The position numbers were made by a program, and so were the translations under genes. 34,265 bases of DNA, taken from positions 1 to 34,265 of IMG/VR virus record IMGVR_UViG_3300047297_000040, one strand, 5' to 3'. The stretch comes from a virus. The notes under the pieces are model-generated. The model ran no database searches. It saw only the letters and a program-made list of their open reading frames with translations, and was not told where the DNA came from. This document shows, piece by piece, positions 20,283 through 28,590 of this stretch (its first letter is position 1; the number at the start of each line of letters is the position of its first letter).

Positions 20283-21154
20283 GTATTACTTCCTTGAGCC
20301 TGAATTGTCCATGTGTTGTCATTAGCTGACACAGGTGTCCATGTGTTAGTGTCGCTCGATACTGTCGTCCAAGTGTTTGAATCCGTAGAAACTGGTGTCC
20401 AAGTATTGTCATCCTCTGGTACTGGTGTCCAGTTTTTACCAAGAATATCGCCCTTGGCTGTGATCGTAGCCACACCAAGAACACTAGCAACACCTGCGTA
20501 AATTACGGAAGCAGAGGCCGTAAAATCTGTATCGCAAACAATACTTGCATTGCCTTCAGCAACCAATCCACCATTTGCCGTTACTGTTGCACTACCAGTA
20601 ATCGTACCTACAGCGTCACGAACTCTTATGCCATCAGCAGTTACTGTTGCATCAGCCGTTATCGAGGCAGAACCATTAGCAACAATTCCACCTACGCAAG
20701 TTACATCGGCATAACCAGTAACAACCGCATCACCAAACTGAACTCTTGTACCAGTTGCTATTACATCAGCACTAGCGGTAATACTTGCCGCACCATATTG
20801 AACCCTGATTGCATCGCATATAACGATTGCTACAGCGTCAATTCCTACTGAGGCGTTCTGTACCCTTATGCCTTCGCATGTTGCGCTTGCAGAGGCTGTA
20901 ATGCTTGCACTTGCGTATTGAATCCTGACAGCATCAGCCGTAACTGTTGCCGTTCCATTTACTGCCGCTACACCTAACTGAACCCTAGTAGCGTCTGCTG
21001 TAACAGTCGCAGAAGCGCTCACAGACCCATAGGCATCCCATAGGGTTACTGAGGTTTCGTAAAGTGGACTATCGAGTGTGAGTGTTAAGTCATCAATGCT
21101 AGACTTTAAATTGTCTAGCGAATCAATTGTCCACGGAGGCAGTAAATCAGCCAT
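20264..21154 (-). CDS. Repeat-rich structural protein (20-aa and 10-aa tandem repeats)
   Basis: A 296-residue protein built almost wholly of repeats. Residues 1-43 are a unique head containing 'NLKSSIDDLTLTLDSPLY'. Residues 44-241 are ten 20-residue units (consensus like A-S-I-T-A-S-A-T-V-T-A-D-G-I-R-V-Q-x-G), probably beta-strand coils. Residues 242-291 are five 10-residue units (W-T-P-V-S-x-D-x-N-T). It is probably a tail or adhesin-like virion component. The family is not recognised. The order and ends suggest it attaches through the head region. Confidence 0.75.
   Translation of the reverse strand: MADLLPPWTIDSLDNLKSSIDDLTLTLDSPLYETSVTLWDAYGSVSASATVTADATRVQLGVAAVNGTATVTADAVRIQYASASITASASATCEGIRVQNASVGIDAVAIVICDAIRVQYGAASITASADVIATGTRVQFGDAVVTGYADVTCVGGIVANGSASITADATVTADGIRVRDAVGTITGSATVTANGGLVAEGNASIVCDTDFTASASVIYAGVASVLGVATITAKGDILGKNWTPVPEDDNTWTPVSTDSNTWTTVSSDTNTWTPVSANDNTWTIQAQGSNTWLRQN
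20282..20431 (-). repeat. Five 30-bp tandem repeats (10-aa units)
   Basis: Residues 242-291 of the repeat protein are five decapeptides starting with Trp-Thr (WTPVPEDDNT, WTPVSTDSNT, WTTVSSDTNT, WTPVSANDNT, WTIQAQGSNT). On the plus strand this shows as repeated 'GGTGTCCA-GTGTT' words spaced 30 bases. The last unit ends exactly at the start codon of the next gene (20282). Confidence 0.8.
20432..21025 (-). repeat. Ten 60-bp imperfect tandem repeats (20-aa units)
   Basis: Inside 20264-21154, residues 44-241 divide into ten units of 18-20 residues, diverged in DNA but keeping the pattern hydrophobic-x-A-x-A-x-V-x-A-x-G-x-R-V-Q. The phase is exact over nine units of 60 bp. They are probably beta-helix or fibre coils that can expand and contract by recombination. 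Confidence 0.75.
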
Positions 21155-21155
21155 C

Positions 21156-21542
21156 TCACGCCAATGTGACGCTCAATGAACCCGCAGCAATGCGAAACAC
21201 ATCACCAGTAGCGATGGTCTTAGACGCATCCAAAGGCGTGTGATACAGCAAGTTACCCGCAGTAGAAGCATCACGAATACCGATATAGGCAACAGTACCC
21301 CATGAACCACCAGCTTGAGGAAACTCAATAGCCGCAGAGTTGGTAGTCGCACCATTGCTAGGCGCACCAAATGTGATTGACTGACGAGCATAGCTAGTAC
21401 CAGATACCTCAGTACCTGTGTCAGCATCTGTTGGGTCAGAAGTGTATAGAGCCAAATACACAGTTGTTGGTGCTGTGTAAGTAGTGTTTCGGAGAGTGCC
21501 GTTAATTAGGGCGTTCTCGAGGTAGTTGGAAAGTTCTGCCAT
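21156..21542 (-). CDS. Beta-sandwich tail-associated phage protein
   Basis: A 128-residue protein: 'MAELSNYLENALINGTLRNTTYTAPTTVYLALYTSDPTDADTGTEVSGTSYARQSITFG'. The block 'YLALYTSDPTD-GTEV-G-SYARQ' followed by 'A-SWGTVAYIGI-DA-TAGNLLYHTPL' is a widespread phage tail or fibre-associated family that I recognise by pattern, with no proven function. It is 1 base from the repeat protein start and 4 bases from the adaptor stop. Confidence 0.75.
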   Translation of the reverse strand: MAELSNYLENALINGTLRNTTYTAPTTVYLALYTSDPTDADTGTEVSGTSYARQSITFGAPSNGATTNSAAIEFPQAGGSWGTVAYIGIRDASTAGNLLYHTPLDASKTIATGDVFRIAAGSLSVTLA

Positions 21543-21546
21543 AGTT

Positions 21547-22167
21547 TCACCTTGAAGTAAGTTTCATTGCTAAAGGAACACCAGAATACTGAGTGCTTTC
21601 ATCAGACTTGGTGAGTGTGGAAATTGCACGATCATACATAGAACCCCATGTATTTATTCGAGCATCGTTGTACAAGTATGGCTCTGCCTCAAGCAAAGAC
21701 GCATACAAAAGTGCATCTGGTGCAACATTGAGGAACACATTAGATGTATTCGTGCTAGACAAGTATGCAGGGGCTGCGTAGTACAAAAGCCTGAGTGTGT
21801 AAATGCCATCAGGGATAGGCGCTAACAGAAACTCATTAGCCAAGATTGTGTAAGACCGAGGAACACCAACTTGTGATGCAACAGGGTCATTAGACAATGT
21901 AGATGGGCTAGAGTAGCTTAGTGGTGTGATTGGGTTTGTCAATGCGACAAAATCACGAATCTCTAAGAAGTCGCTAGGAACTTCAACAGTAGAGTCACCA
22001 GATACAGTTGCAGTCGTTACAGACTTGAGCATCTGACGAACACGCAATTCTCTGCGGAGTCGATTCTCAGCAAAGGTAATAAAGTCTGGAATCTGAGTTG
22101 TTAGATCAGTCCGAGCTAGATAACCTGCAATTGAGGTTTGTAAATCAGAGTATGTTGCGAAACTCAT
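21547..22167 (-). CDS. Head-tail adaptor protein (SU10-type)
   Basis: A 206-residue protein: 'FATYSDLQTSIAGYLARTDLTTQIPDFITFAENRLRRELRVR' (helical N-terminus), a middle strand region with 'VEVPSDFLEIRDFV' and a C-terminal helical region 'DALLYASLLEAEPYLYNDARINTWGSMYDRAIS'. This is the layout of the phage adaptor proteins that bind below the portal (SU10/P22 gp4-like). It overlaps 22164-22469 by ATGA. Confidence 0.75.
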   Translation of the reverse strand: MSFATYSDLQTSIAGYLARTDLTTQIPDFITFAENRLRRELRVRQMLKSVTTATVSGDSTVEVPSDFLEIRDFVALTNPITPLSYSSPSTLSNDPVASQVGVPRSYTILANEFLLAPIPDGIYTLRLLYYAAPAYLSSTNTSNVFLNVAPDALLYASLLEAEPYLYNDARINTWGSMYDRAISTLTKSDESTQYSGVPLAMKLTSR

Positions 22168-22469
22168 ACTACTCCAGTCCGAGTTCTAAAAACTCTGTTG
22201 TCGCTGTTGTTCAACCACGCTTTGAATCGCTTTTCATCAAGAACAGCAAACCCACGCATGATTCCTAGTTTGTTTAGATCATCAATAACTGTTAACGGAA
22301 TTGAGGCAACCTTATTGCCAAACAAATGATCTGACCATCTTGCTCGCTCGTCATAAGAGTTGTACTCCTTCTTGTTTTGCTCAATGATGCCAGACACATC
22401 CTGACGAGTCTCAATGATGATTCCACCATCGCCATCAGCGTGAACAGCAGATTGTCTAAAGTTTTCCAT
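22164..22469 (-). CDS. Hypothetical virion-region protein (101 aa)
   Basis: A 101-residue, soluble, charged protein starting MENFRQSAVHADGDGGIIIETRQDVSGIIEQNKKEYNSYD; the later 'FGNKVASIPLTVIDDLNKLGIMRGFAVLDEKRFKAWLNNSDNRVFRTRTG' is a conserved-looking block. It lies between the capsid terminator and the adaptor gene. I recall similar proteins next to adaptors in podoviruses without function. It is the first gene after the terminator and has no obvious own promoter. Confidence 0.7.
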   Translation of the reverse strand: MENFRQSAVHADGDGGIIIETRQDVSGIIEQNKKEYNSYDERARWSDHLFGNKVASIPLTVIDDLNKLGIMRGFAVLDEKRFKAWLNNSDNRVFRTRTGVV

Positions 22470-22498
22470 AGTGCAATTCTATCAGTTTGAGTAGAAAA

Positions 22499-22532
22499 GA
22501 AAATGCCCCAGAGGGTTAGTCTGAGGCATTTT
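22499..22532 (-). terminator. Intrinsic terminator after the major capsid gene
   Basis: On the minus strand AAAATGCCTCAG (22532-22521) pairs along twelve positions with CTGGGGCATTTT (22511-22500), one T-G pair included, around a nine-base loop, followed by TCTTTTC. It lies 17 bases after the capsid stop and reads as a bidirectional hairpin. It would attenuate transcription so that capsid exceeds tail proteins. Confidence 0.75.
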
Positions 22533-22548
22533 TTAGATCACCTAGTGA

Positions 22549-23496
22549 TTAGCTAATGTCAGCGATGATGCCGTGGGCAGCTTCGTTGTTCACCTGCAAG
22601 GTGTACTCAGCCAACAGTTGTGTTGACTCATTGTCGCCAGTCACAGCCAATTCGTTGGTCTGGAAAGGACGCAAATAGGCAATAGATGCCATATCAGGGT
22701 CAATCACAAAAGCGGCATCAGCGCATGAGTTGGTAGAAGTCATAAAGCGGTTAGGCACAACAGAAACTGTACCGAAATCGCTCAAATAGACATCAGCCGC
22801 ACCGATGATGGTGGTTGGCTCATTGGCGGGGGCCATAAAGCGTTGAGCAGCGATACCAGCAAAAGCAGAAACTGTTTGCTTGTGTGCGGGGTTAACCATC
22901 AACACTTTAGGATTGCCACCAGAGGCATACACTTCTTTGATGACAGTCTTCAAGATGTCTTCTGTGAAAGTGCGATCTGTACCAGTAGTACGGGCTGTAG
23001 TGCCAGAAGCGCCAGCAGAACCACCTGTACCGAAGTCACCATTGGTAGCCAACCATGCTTGCAGACCGCCCAATTTGCGGGCAGTTGTAGAGTCACCGTT
23101 AGAAGCGATCTGGTTGCTCAAAACTGAGGTTTCCATGTCGCGCTTGATTTCAGCAGAGGCTTTAGCCAACTGATAAGCCTTTTCAGACTTACGACCAGCT
23201 TTGTCAACAGACTGCAAAGTGCCAGAAATCTTGATGGTTTTCTGAGCGATCTGAGTGCGGTTGCCAACACGAGTAGTTGGAGACATAGTAGCGTCAGATG
23301 CTGTTGCACCCTCGACTGCGTAGTTGCTCAAAGAAGCGGCAGCCAAGCTGTCGGTTTGCCACTCATGGTAAACAGCAGTTGCTTTGGTTTTACCGACAGA
23401 CGAAAAAAATGGTGTGTCTGTTGGTGAGATGTTATAGATAACATCCGAAAGGTCTTCACGCTGACCGATAGCGGTGTAGGTTTGATATGTAGACAT
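22549..23496 (-). CDS. Major capsid protein (SU10-type HK97 fold)
   Basis: A 315-residue protein starting MSTYQTYTAIGQREDLSDVIYNISPTDTPFFSSVGKTKA. The 'LSD-I-NISPTDTPFFS--G' N-terminus, 'TVRVGNRTQI-KTIKISGTLQ'-like centre (actual 'TTRVGNRTQIAQKTIKISG') and 'MVNPAHKQTVSAFAG', 'YLSDFGTVSVVPNRFM' C-domain match the SU10 major head protein family. GGAG seven bases before ATG. It is directly after the scaffold gene and followed by a terminator. Confidence 0.9.
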   Translation of the reverse strand: MSTYQTYTAIGQREDLSDVIYNISPTDTPFFSSVGKTKATAVYHEWQTDSLAAASLSNYAVEGATASDATMSPTTRVGNRTQIAQKTIKISGTLQSVDKAGRKSEKAYQLAKASAEIKRDMETSVLSNQIASNGDSTTARKLGGLQAWLATNGDFGTGGSAGASGTTARTTGTDRTFTEDILKTVIKEVYASGGNPKVLMVNPAHKQTVSAFAGIAAQRFMAPANEPTTIIGAADVYLSDFGTVSVVPNRFMTSTNSCADAAFVIDPDMASIAYLRPFQTNELAVTGDNESTQLLAEYTLQVNNEAAHGIIADIS

Positions 23497-23511
23497 TTTA
23501 AAACTCCAAAA

Positions 23512-24441
23512 TTAAAAGAATCGTTCAAATGCTTTGGCTGCGTCTGCGACTTTTCCAGTCTGGCGCAACTTCTGCATAGCGTTTTTATCTTGCGATGACT
23601 TAGTAGGCGGGGCTGAAGTTCCAGAACGCATCATCTTGGGAGCAGCTTGAAGTTTCTTGGTAACCTCTGGCTTACTCTTTTGAAGTTGAGCATACTTCAT
23701 TCCGTTATACAAAGTCAGCACAGCACGACTGTCATACAGTTGACCGAGTTCTTGGTCAGTCCACCCAACAGACTTCGCATAGTCACGGATTTGTTTCCGT
23801 ACCGCATCACCCTGTGGCGTAGCTAACTCAGGAATCAGACTAGTTAACTTCTCAGACTCTTGACGTAGATGGTTTTGCAGAGAGGCTTGTTGCTCCGCTT
23901 GTTGCTGTTGGGCAAGGCGTTGCTTTTCGGCTCTAACTACTGCTAACTGCTTCTCACGCTGACTCTGTTCAGCAACCGCCACGGCATAGCCAATGGGGTC
24001 TGTTTCCTTTAGAACATCTAAGTTAACACCCTGATCTTGTTGCGTAAGGAAGCTATCCAACGCTTGCAATTTCTGGGCATATGCTTGTCGCTCTTGTTTC
24101 ACATACTCTAAGTGTTGACGTTCAGCTTCGAGAGCCTTACGTTGTTCAGCTAGAGCCTGAGACTTTTTAGTGTAATCCGCACCTTGTTGATAACCCTTGA
24201 TAAGTTCGTCAAGTTCTACCTCGACTTCCTCACCACTTGCCTTGACTTTATATCTAGGCTTGGGCTGTTCTTCCTCAGATTCCTCTGAGTATTCAACTTC
24301 ATCACTCGCCTCAAGTTCTTCTGTTTGTTCTTCGGCTTGGCCTTGTTCGGCTTCCTCTGAATCACCCATCAGACCTTCAAACGCTGAAGCGGCTTGGTTT
24401 ACATTTAGGCTTTCACTCCCGCTTGGGTTGGTGTTTTCCAT
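23512..24441 (-). CDS. Capsid scaffolding protein
   Basis: A 309-residue, highly acidic then Gln-rich coiled protein. Residues 26-62 are almost all Glu/Asp/Ser. 'ELIKGYQQGADYTKKSQALAEQRKALEAERQHLEYVKQERQAYAQKLQ' (about 80-127) is a long coiled coil, and the C-terminus is basic with 'MRSGTSAPPTKSSQDKNAMQKLRQTGKVADAAKAFERFF', the capsid-binding hook typical of scaffolds. Position immediately upstream of the capsid gene agrees. Confidence 0.85.
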   Translation of the reverse strand: MENTNPSGSESLNVNQAASAFEGLMGDSEEAEQGQAEEQTEELEASDEVEYSEESEEEQPKPRYKVKASGEEVEVELDELIKGYQQGADYTKKSQALAEQRKALEAERQHLEYVKQERQAYAQKLQALDSFLTQQDQGVNLDVLKETDPIGYAVAVAEQSQREKQLAVVRAEKQRLAQQQQAEQQASLQNHLRQESEKLTSLIPELATPQGDAVRKQIRDYAKSVGWTDQELGQLYDSRAVLTLYNGMKYAQLQKSKPEVTKKLQAAPKMMRSGTSAPPTKSSQDKNAMQKLRQTGKVADAAKAFERFF

Positions 24442-24493
24442 GTGTCATCTCAAAAATCGCCAGACACCTTCTGGACGGAGGTTAGGGTTTCCC

Positions 24494-24733
24494 CTAAAGA
24501 ATTTTCCACTTTTTCTCTTTGATTAAGGTTTCCGAGGCCAAGCCTTCTAGGTGTCCTGTAATCAATTCAATCGTCTTGATATGGCGGTAAGCATCTTCTC
24601 TTACACCAATATCAGAACTACTTGTGTTAATTATCACACTAATCTGCTCTTTTTTCAAATTATCTATGACTTCTTTGAAAAAGTCATCATTCAATAGGTT
24701 TTTAGCCCACTGAGCCTGTTGGTGTTTGTCCAT
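24494..24733 (-). CDS. Hypothetical head-region protein (79 aa)
   Basis: I take the ATG at 24733 (MDKHQQAQWAKNLLNDDFFKEV) inside the end of 24702-26300. The product is helical: 'KNLLNDDFFKEVIDNLKKEQI' and 'VREDAYRHIKTIELITGHLEGL'. The 'LLND-FF--V---L' followed by 'R-DAY--IKTIE-I--HLE' pattern recurs in small phage proteins between portal and scaffold. Function is unknown. Confidence 0.65.
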   Translation of the reverse strand: MDKHQQAQWAKNLLNDDFFKEVIDNLKKEQISVIINTSSSDIGVREDAYRHIKTIELITGHLEGLASETLIKEKKWKIL

Positions 24734-26300
24734 ATTGGCTTTGAATTCCTGCAATTACATCGTTGATTGAAACGCTCTGAGTTGGGGTAGATGTTCGGGT
24801 ATTCCCTAACACGCCCATTAACTGATCGAAACTCATGTTGCTTGGGTTTGTTGGTGTAGATGGCATTGCAGGGGCTTTGCCGTAGTCAGGGCTTAGTAGC
24901 TGTTCCCATTGAGTGCCACGGAGCATCTCTTTATTACCAAAGTCGATAGGCGCTAGAGGTGTGAACTCTGCCACGCCTGTAGGCTTGATTGGGCTTGTCC
25001 AGTCACTAGGAATAGGAACGATAGGATAACCACCGCTACTACCCATGGCATCACCTGCCAACTTAGTACCACCTGCCAATGCTGTACCAATACCTGCAAG
25101 GCGGATTGTGTCAGATACGCTTAGTGGAAACTTAGAAGCAGTCGCACCAGCAGCCGCACCAGCAGTATCACCTAATTTAGCCGCTACTGATTCTGGTGTA
25201 ATCCCACCTGCCGCACCTGTAAAGACACCACTACCACCAGTAAGAGCAGTATTTGTGGCTGTTGGCGCACCAGTAGCCAAAGCGTTACCAAGTTCAGTAG
25301 CGCCAGCAGAACCACCAGAACCGCCTAAAGCCATGTCTAATTGAGCAAGCTCTGCCTCTGTCATGCCACCAACTGCACCTGTATTGACAACAGAAGACAA
25401 TTCTCCACCAAATGTCGGGTCAAACACAGACTCTAGTAAACCTGCGCCACCACTAGCACCGCCAGCCAAAGCCGCACCAAGTTCAGCCGCACCCAAAGAG
25501 CCACCTGCACCGCCTAAAGCTAAGTCTAATGCGGCAAGTTCAGAAGCGGTCATTCCAGCACCTGCCGCACCCGCAGCACCTGCGCCAAACAATTCACCTA
25601 GCATTGGCGCACCAAAAGCTAAACCAGCAACAGCAAGAAGTGGGGCAAAGTCTTTAAAATCAGAACTAGACGCACCAGTAGTATAAAAAACTGGAGTGCC
25701 ATCAGGAGTGAACTCTACTCGATAGCCTGTGTTTCCAGAACCTTGGAAAGTACCACCAAAAGCGTTGCCTGTCTGGCGTTCGCTGTATGTGTTTGGGACT
25801 GCCTGACCAGTTTCTTTATTACCAAATGTCTCGCCAACCTTGGCTACTGTCTGACCATCTTTGGTAATAACATCAGATTCTTTGACTGGCGTAAAAAAAG
25901 TTTTTGCTTCACCATAGTCACCATAACCTATGATTTCTCTAGTTCCGTAAATTGGCTCAAGTTTCGCATCCGATGGAACTCCTACAGTTCGCATTGTTGG
26001 GATGTTTTCATTAGTTTCCCAGTTATATGTAGTTTCACCCGTTGGCTCTTTTATATAACTACGCTCAATACCTTCTTCGTCTCGATATTGTTGAACTTGC
26101 TGTCCATTGTATTTATAGCCACCAATCTCTACAGGTTTATAAGTTGGCACTTTGCCAAACTGCTTAATGTCAGATATGCCAATACTGTCAAGAATACGAG
26201 CCATGTCTTTGGTAGCATCCTCTGCACCAAATCCACCAGACCACTTTGACGCAGTACCTTGAGATTGGATTTGCTTAATCAGATCATCTATTCTTGCCAT
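24702..26300 (-). CDS. Gly/Ala-rich virion protein with internal repeat
   Basis: A 532-residue protein starting MARIDDLIKQIQSQ. Residues 1-220 are soluble and Tyr/Gly-rich ('KPVEIGGYKYNGQQVQQYRDEEGIERSYIK'). Residues about 220-420 are Gly/Ala-rich, including a duplication of 'MTASELAALDLALGGAGGSLGAAELG' at residue 250 and 'MTEAELAQLDMALGGSGGSAGATELG' at 313 (63 residues apart). The C-terminus is Pro/Thr-rich. It lies between portal and scaffold, so it is probably an internal head or ejection protein. Not a family I can name. Confidence 0.65.
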   Translation of the reverse strand: MARIDDLIKQIQSQGTASKWSGGFGAEDATKDMARILDSIGISDIKQFGKVPTYKPVEIGGYKYNGQQVQQYRDEEGIERSYIKEPTGETTYNWETNENIPTMRTVGVPSDAKLEPIYGTREIIGYGDYGEAKTFFTPVKESDVITKDGQTVAKVGETFGNKETGQAVPNTYSERQTGNAFGGTFQGSGNTGYRVEFTPDGTPVFYTTGASSSDFKDFAPLLAVAGLAFGAPMLGELFGAGAAGAAGAGMTASELAALDLALGGAGGSLGAAELGAALAGGASGGAGLLESVFDPTFGGELSSVVNTGAVGGMTEAELAQLDMALGGSGGSAGATELGNALATGAPTATNTALTGGSGVFTGAAGGITPESVAAKLGDTAGAAAGATASKFPLSVSDTIRLAGIGTALAGGTKLAGDAMGSSGGYPIVPIPSDWTSPIKPTGVAEFTPLAPIDFGNKEMLRGTQWEQLLSPDYGKAPAMPSTPTNPSNMSFDQLMGVLGNTRTSTPTQSVSINDVIAGIQSQYGQTPTGSVG

Positions 26301-26302
26301 GA

Positions 26303-28438
26303 TTAGCCCTTAATCTCTACGTTGGAAGTGATACCTGCGCCTACCTTCATGGCCTTCAGTTGAGCCTCAACCTCGAACTCTTGCTGTTTCATAGCAAAGT
26401 AAGCCTGTTGTTTCTCACGCTCTAATTGCAACTTAGCAGCCTCTTTCTCACGCATCATTTGCATCTCAAGAGCCGCCTTCTGTTGAGCCATTTGCATATC
26501 AATCTGCTGTTGTTGCTGTTGCAATTGCATATCAGCTTGGGCTTTCTGTTGGTTAGCCTGAATCTCAGCCTGAGTCTTCTGCATCAAAGCCTGTACCTCT
26601 GGAGGCATCTGTGGCTGTTGTGGAGGTGGAGGATTAGACAATTGCTGATCTTGCTCTGGCGTGATCGCCTTGTAGAACTCAGCACTATCCTTGAACCCTG
26701 CCGCTTCAATCATTCTGCCCAAAGTATTGCGATACTGTGCAGGTGAGACATAAGGATTAGCAGGGCCGTATTGACCGATCAATTGCTCTTGTTTGGCAAC
26801 GATCATCTGCAACATAGCCATTTGCTCTTGTCTGTTACCAGCACCCAAGCCAACATTGATAGCTACGTCATACTGGTTAGCCCATGTGCGAGGGTCAAAC
26901 TCTACGAATTCGCCACGCATACGAACCAAACGAGGCTTGTCTTGGTACTTACACAGAAGATGCAAGATACCCTTGAACAAAGACTTAACGCCTGTCTCAG
27001 CAAAGATACGAGCCATTAGTTCGATCTTGCCTGACCCTGCTTGTTGCATAGAGGCAATAGCCGCAGCAGTCACGTTCTGCAAGATAGATGGGTCTAGCCC
27101 TTGTGAGGCATCAGATACACCTGTCCGTTTAGACTGGATTGTGTCCAGATACTGAAGCATTGGGAAAGCGGCTTGGGCTACATTTGTTACCGCAAGTTGC
27201 GACACAGCTCCTTGAGACTTAGCACGAATAACACCACCAGCAGTAGATGTAAGCAAGTCGTCAAGATTTACCTGTCCTTCAACGGCTACCACTCGGGCAT
27301 TGTTTGTCAGATAGAGGTTATCCAGAATCTGACGAGTGATAGTTGTTTTGATGAGTTGTAGATCAACAGTTCTGTCGGCTAGTGAGTTACCAAAGAACTT
27401 GTGCGGAATTGGGATTGGGCAGATTGAGTGGAAAGGAATGTAGTCAACTTCCTCGATCATTTCCTTACCCTTGGCATCCTCAAGAATCTCGTTACCTGCG
27501 TAGAACACCTGAACAAGTGTAGCGATACCTTTGCCATTCAAGTCAGTCTTGACATAGCACTCAAAGACCTCAATCTCTTGCATGGATGGGTCATCAGTCT
27601 GGACTTGGTAGGGCTGCTCACCCGCTGAAAAACGAGCCACACGCTCTGGTGTGTAGGCCAAAGCATCGTCCATTTGCAAGCCTTCAACTTGCTTCTTGTT
27701 AAAGCCCATAGCGACTAGATCACTACGAGTTAACATTTGACGATGGGCTACAAATGGGCTGTCTGCAATCGTTCTAGCCTTCTTGCTAATCAAGAACTCC
27801 TCTGGAGGAACATTCTCGATCACCACCTTGCCGACCATCTTTTTCTGTTGAACAACAACATTGTGGATTGAGTTAACCATTGGCTGACCCATCTGGTCAA
27901 TCGCAGGGTTGCCCATTTGGTCTAGGATAGGGAAGTCCTCTGTATCTTGCTCAACGATCTCCATCGTATCGTCAGACATAAGCATTGCCAGTTCATCGTC
28001 TGACAGATTGAAGTAACGCTCTTTGGTAATGTTTTCTTTGGTGTCGTAGTAGGCTTTCACCACCCCTACTTTCTGAAGTAGAGCATCCTTGAACCAATCG
28101 TGCAAAATGGCTACACCATCGTTATCCCTGTGGAAAACCCAATTACAAAAATCGGTGGCTTGCTTGGCAGACGCTTCGTCACGAGGGCCTTGTGGCTCAA
28201 AAACAACAATCTGATCTGAGCCTGTAAAAATGCGAACAAGTGAGGGCAAAGCACCATCAATGGCTTCTGCTACCTCACCTGTAACGATCTGGCTCTTGCC
28301 TTCGACCTCATTCCCGTACGGCTGACGGAGATAAGCCTGTAACGATTGTTTGCGTTGTTCGACTGTCTCACTCTCAATGTACCCGATCGAGTCATCCAAC
28401 TCAGCTTGTAATATCGACTTCAAGTCGTTCTGTGCCAT
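26303..28438 (-). CDS. Portal protein (P22-like)
   Basis: A 711-residue portal. Start MAQNDLKSILQAELDDSIGYIESE at 28438 with AAAGGA five bases upstream; the further ATG at 28462 lacks a ribosome site. Typical portal features: 'YIESETVEQRKQSLQAYLRQPYGNEVEGKSQIVTGEVAEAIDGALPSLVRIF', 'GVVKAYYD', 'IENVPPEEFLISKKARTI', 'YIPFHSICPIPIPHKFFGNSLADRTVDLQLIKTTITRQILDNLYLTNNAR'. The last ~110 residues are a Gln/Met coiled coil ('QQQQQQIDMQMAQQKAALE') like a P22-type barrel or tail-lumen helix. Confidence 0.9.
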   Translation of the reverse strand: MAQNDLKSILQAELDDSIGYIESETVEQRKQSLQAYLRQPYGNEVEGKSQIVTGEVAEAIDGALPSLVRIFTGSDQIVVFEPQGPRDEASAKQATDFCNWVFHRDNDGVAILHDWFKDALLQKVGVVKAYYDTKENITKERYFNLSDDELAMLMSDDTMEIVEQDTEDFPILDQMGNPAIDQMGQPMVNSIHNVVVQQKKMVGKVVIENVPPEEFLISKKARTIADSPFVAHRQMLTRSDLVAMGFNKKQVEGLQMDDALAYTPERVARFSAGEQPYQVQTDDPSMQEIEVFECYVKTDLNGKGIATLVQVFYAGNEILEDAKGKEMIEEVDYIPFHSICPIPIPHKFFGNSLADRTVDLQLIKTTITRQILDNLYLTNNARVVAVEGQVNLDDLLTSTAGGVIRAKSQGAVSQLAVTNVAQAAFPMLQYLDTIQSKRTGVSDASQGLDPSILQNVTAAAIASMQQAGSGKIELMARIFAETGVKSLFKGILHLLCKYQDKPRLVRMRGEFVEFDPRTWANQYDVAINVGLGAGNRQEQMAMLQMIVAKQEQLIGQYGPANPYVSPAQYRNTLGRMIEAAGFKDSAEFYKAITPEQDQQLSNPPPPQQPQMPPEVQALMQKTQAEIQANQQKAQADMQLQQQQQQIDMQMAQQKAALEMQMMREKEAAKLQLEREKQQAYFAMKQQEFEVEAQLKAMKVGAGITSNVEIKG

Positions 28439-28577
28439 GTTTGTCCTTTGGTGGCCTGCCAATTTTAGGCTTTGAGAGTAATTTTAACTCTTTAATAGCA
28501 TTTTCTAACATTTCGACACGCTTTTCAAGTTCTTTTACTTTAGGCGCTAAGTTTTGGCCTTGAGGCATTATGTACAT
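28401..28577 (-). CDS. Small coiled-coil protein between terminase and portal (58 aa)
   Basis: I use the ATG at 28577 (MYIMPQGQNLAPKVKELEKR), 13 bases after the TerL stop, with AGAAAG upstream; earlier ATGs would lie in the terminase. The product is a short coiled coil ('VKELEKRVEMLENAIKELKLLS') with a basic Lys/Arg-Pro-Lys tail that may bind DNA ('KPKIGRPPKDKHG', an AT-hook-like 'GRPP'). It overlaps the portal start by 38 bases. Function is unknown. Confidence 0.6.
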   Translation of the reverse strand: MYIMPQGQNLAPKVKELEKRVEMLENAIKELKLLSKPKIGRPPKDKHGTERLEVDITS

Positions 28578-28590
28578 GGTTTTCTTTCTG

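Noticed and set aside
20282-21025. CRISPR-like array of regularly spaced repeats
   Set aside because: The 60-bp and 30-bp periodicity is in-frame protein repetition with no invariant repeat and variable spacers.
25045-26249. Several plus-strand frames of 99-168 codons opposite the Gly/Ala-rich virion gene
   Set aside because: Complementary readings of a repetitive Ala/Gly gene; Pro/Ala-rich composition without ribosome sites.
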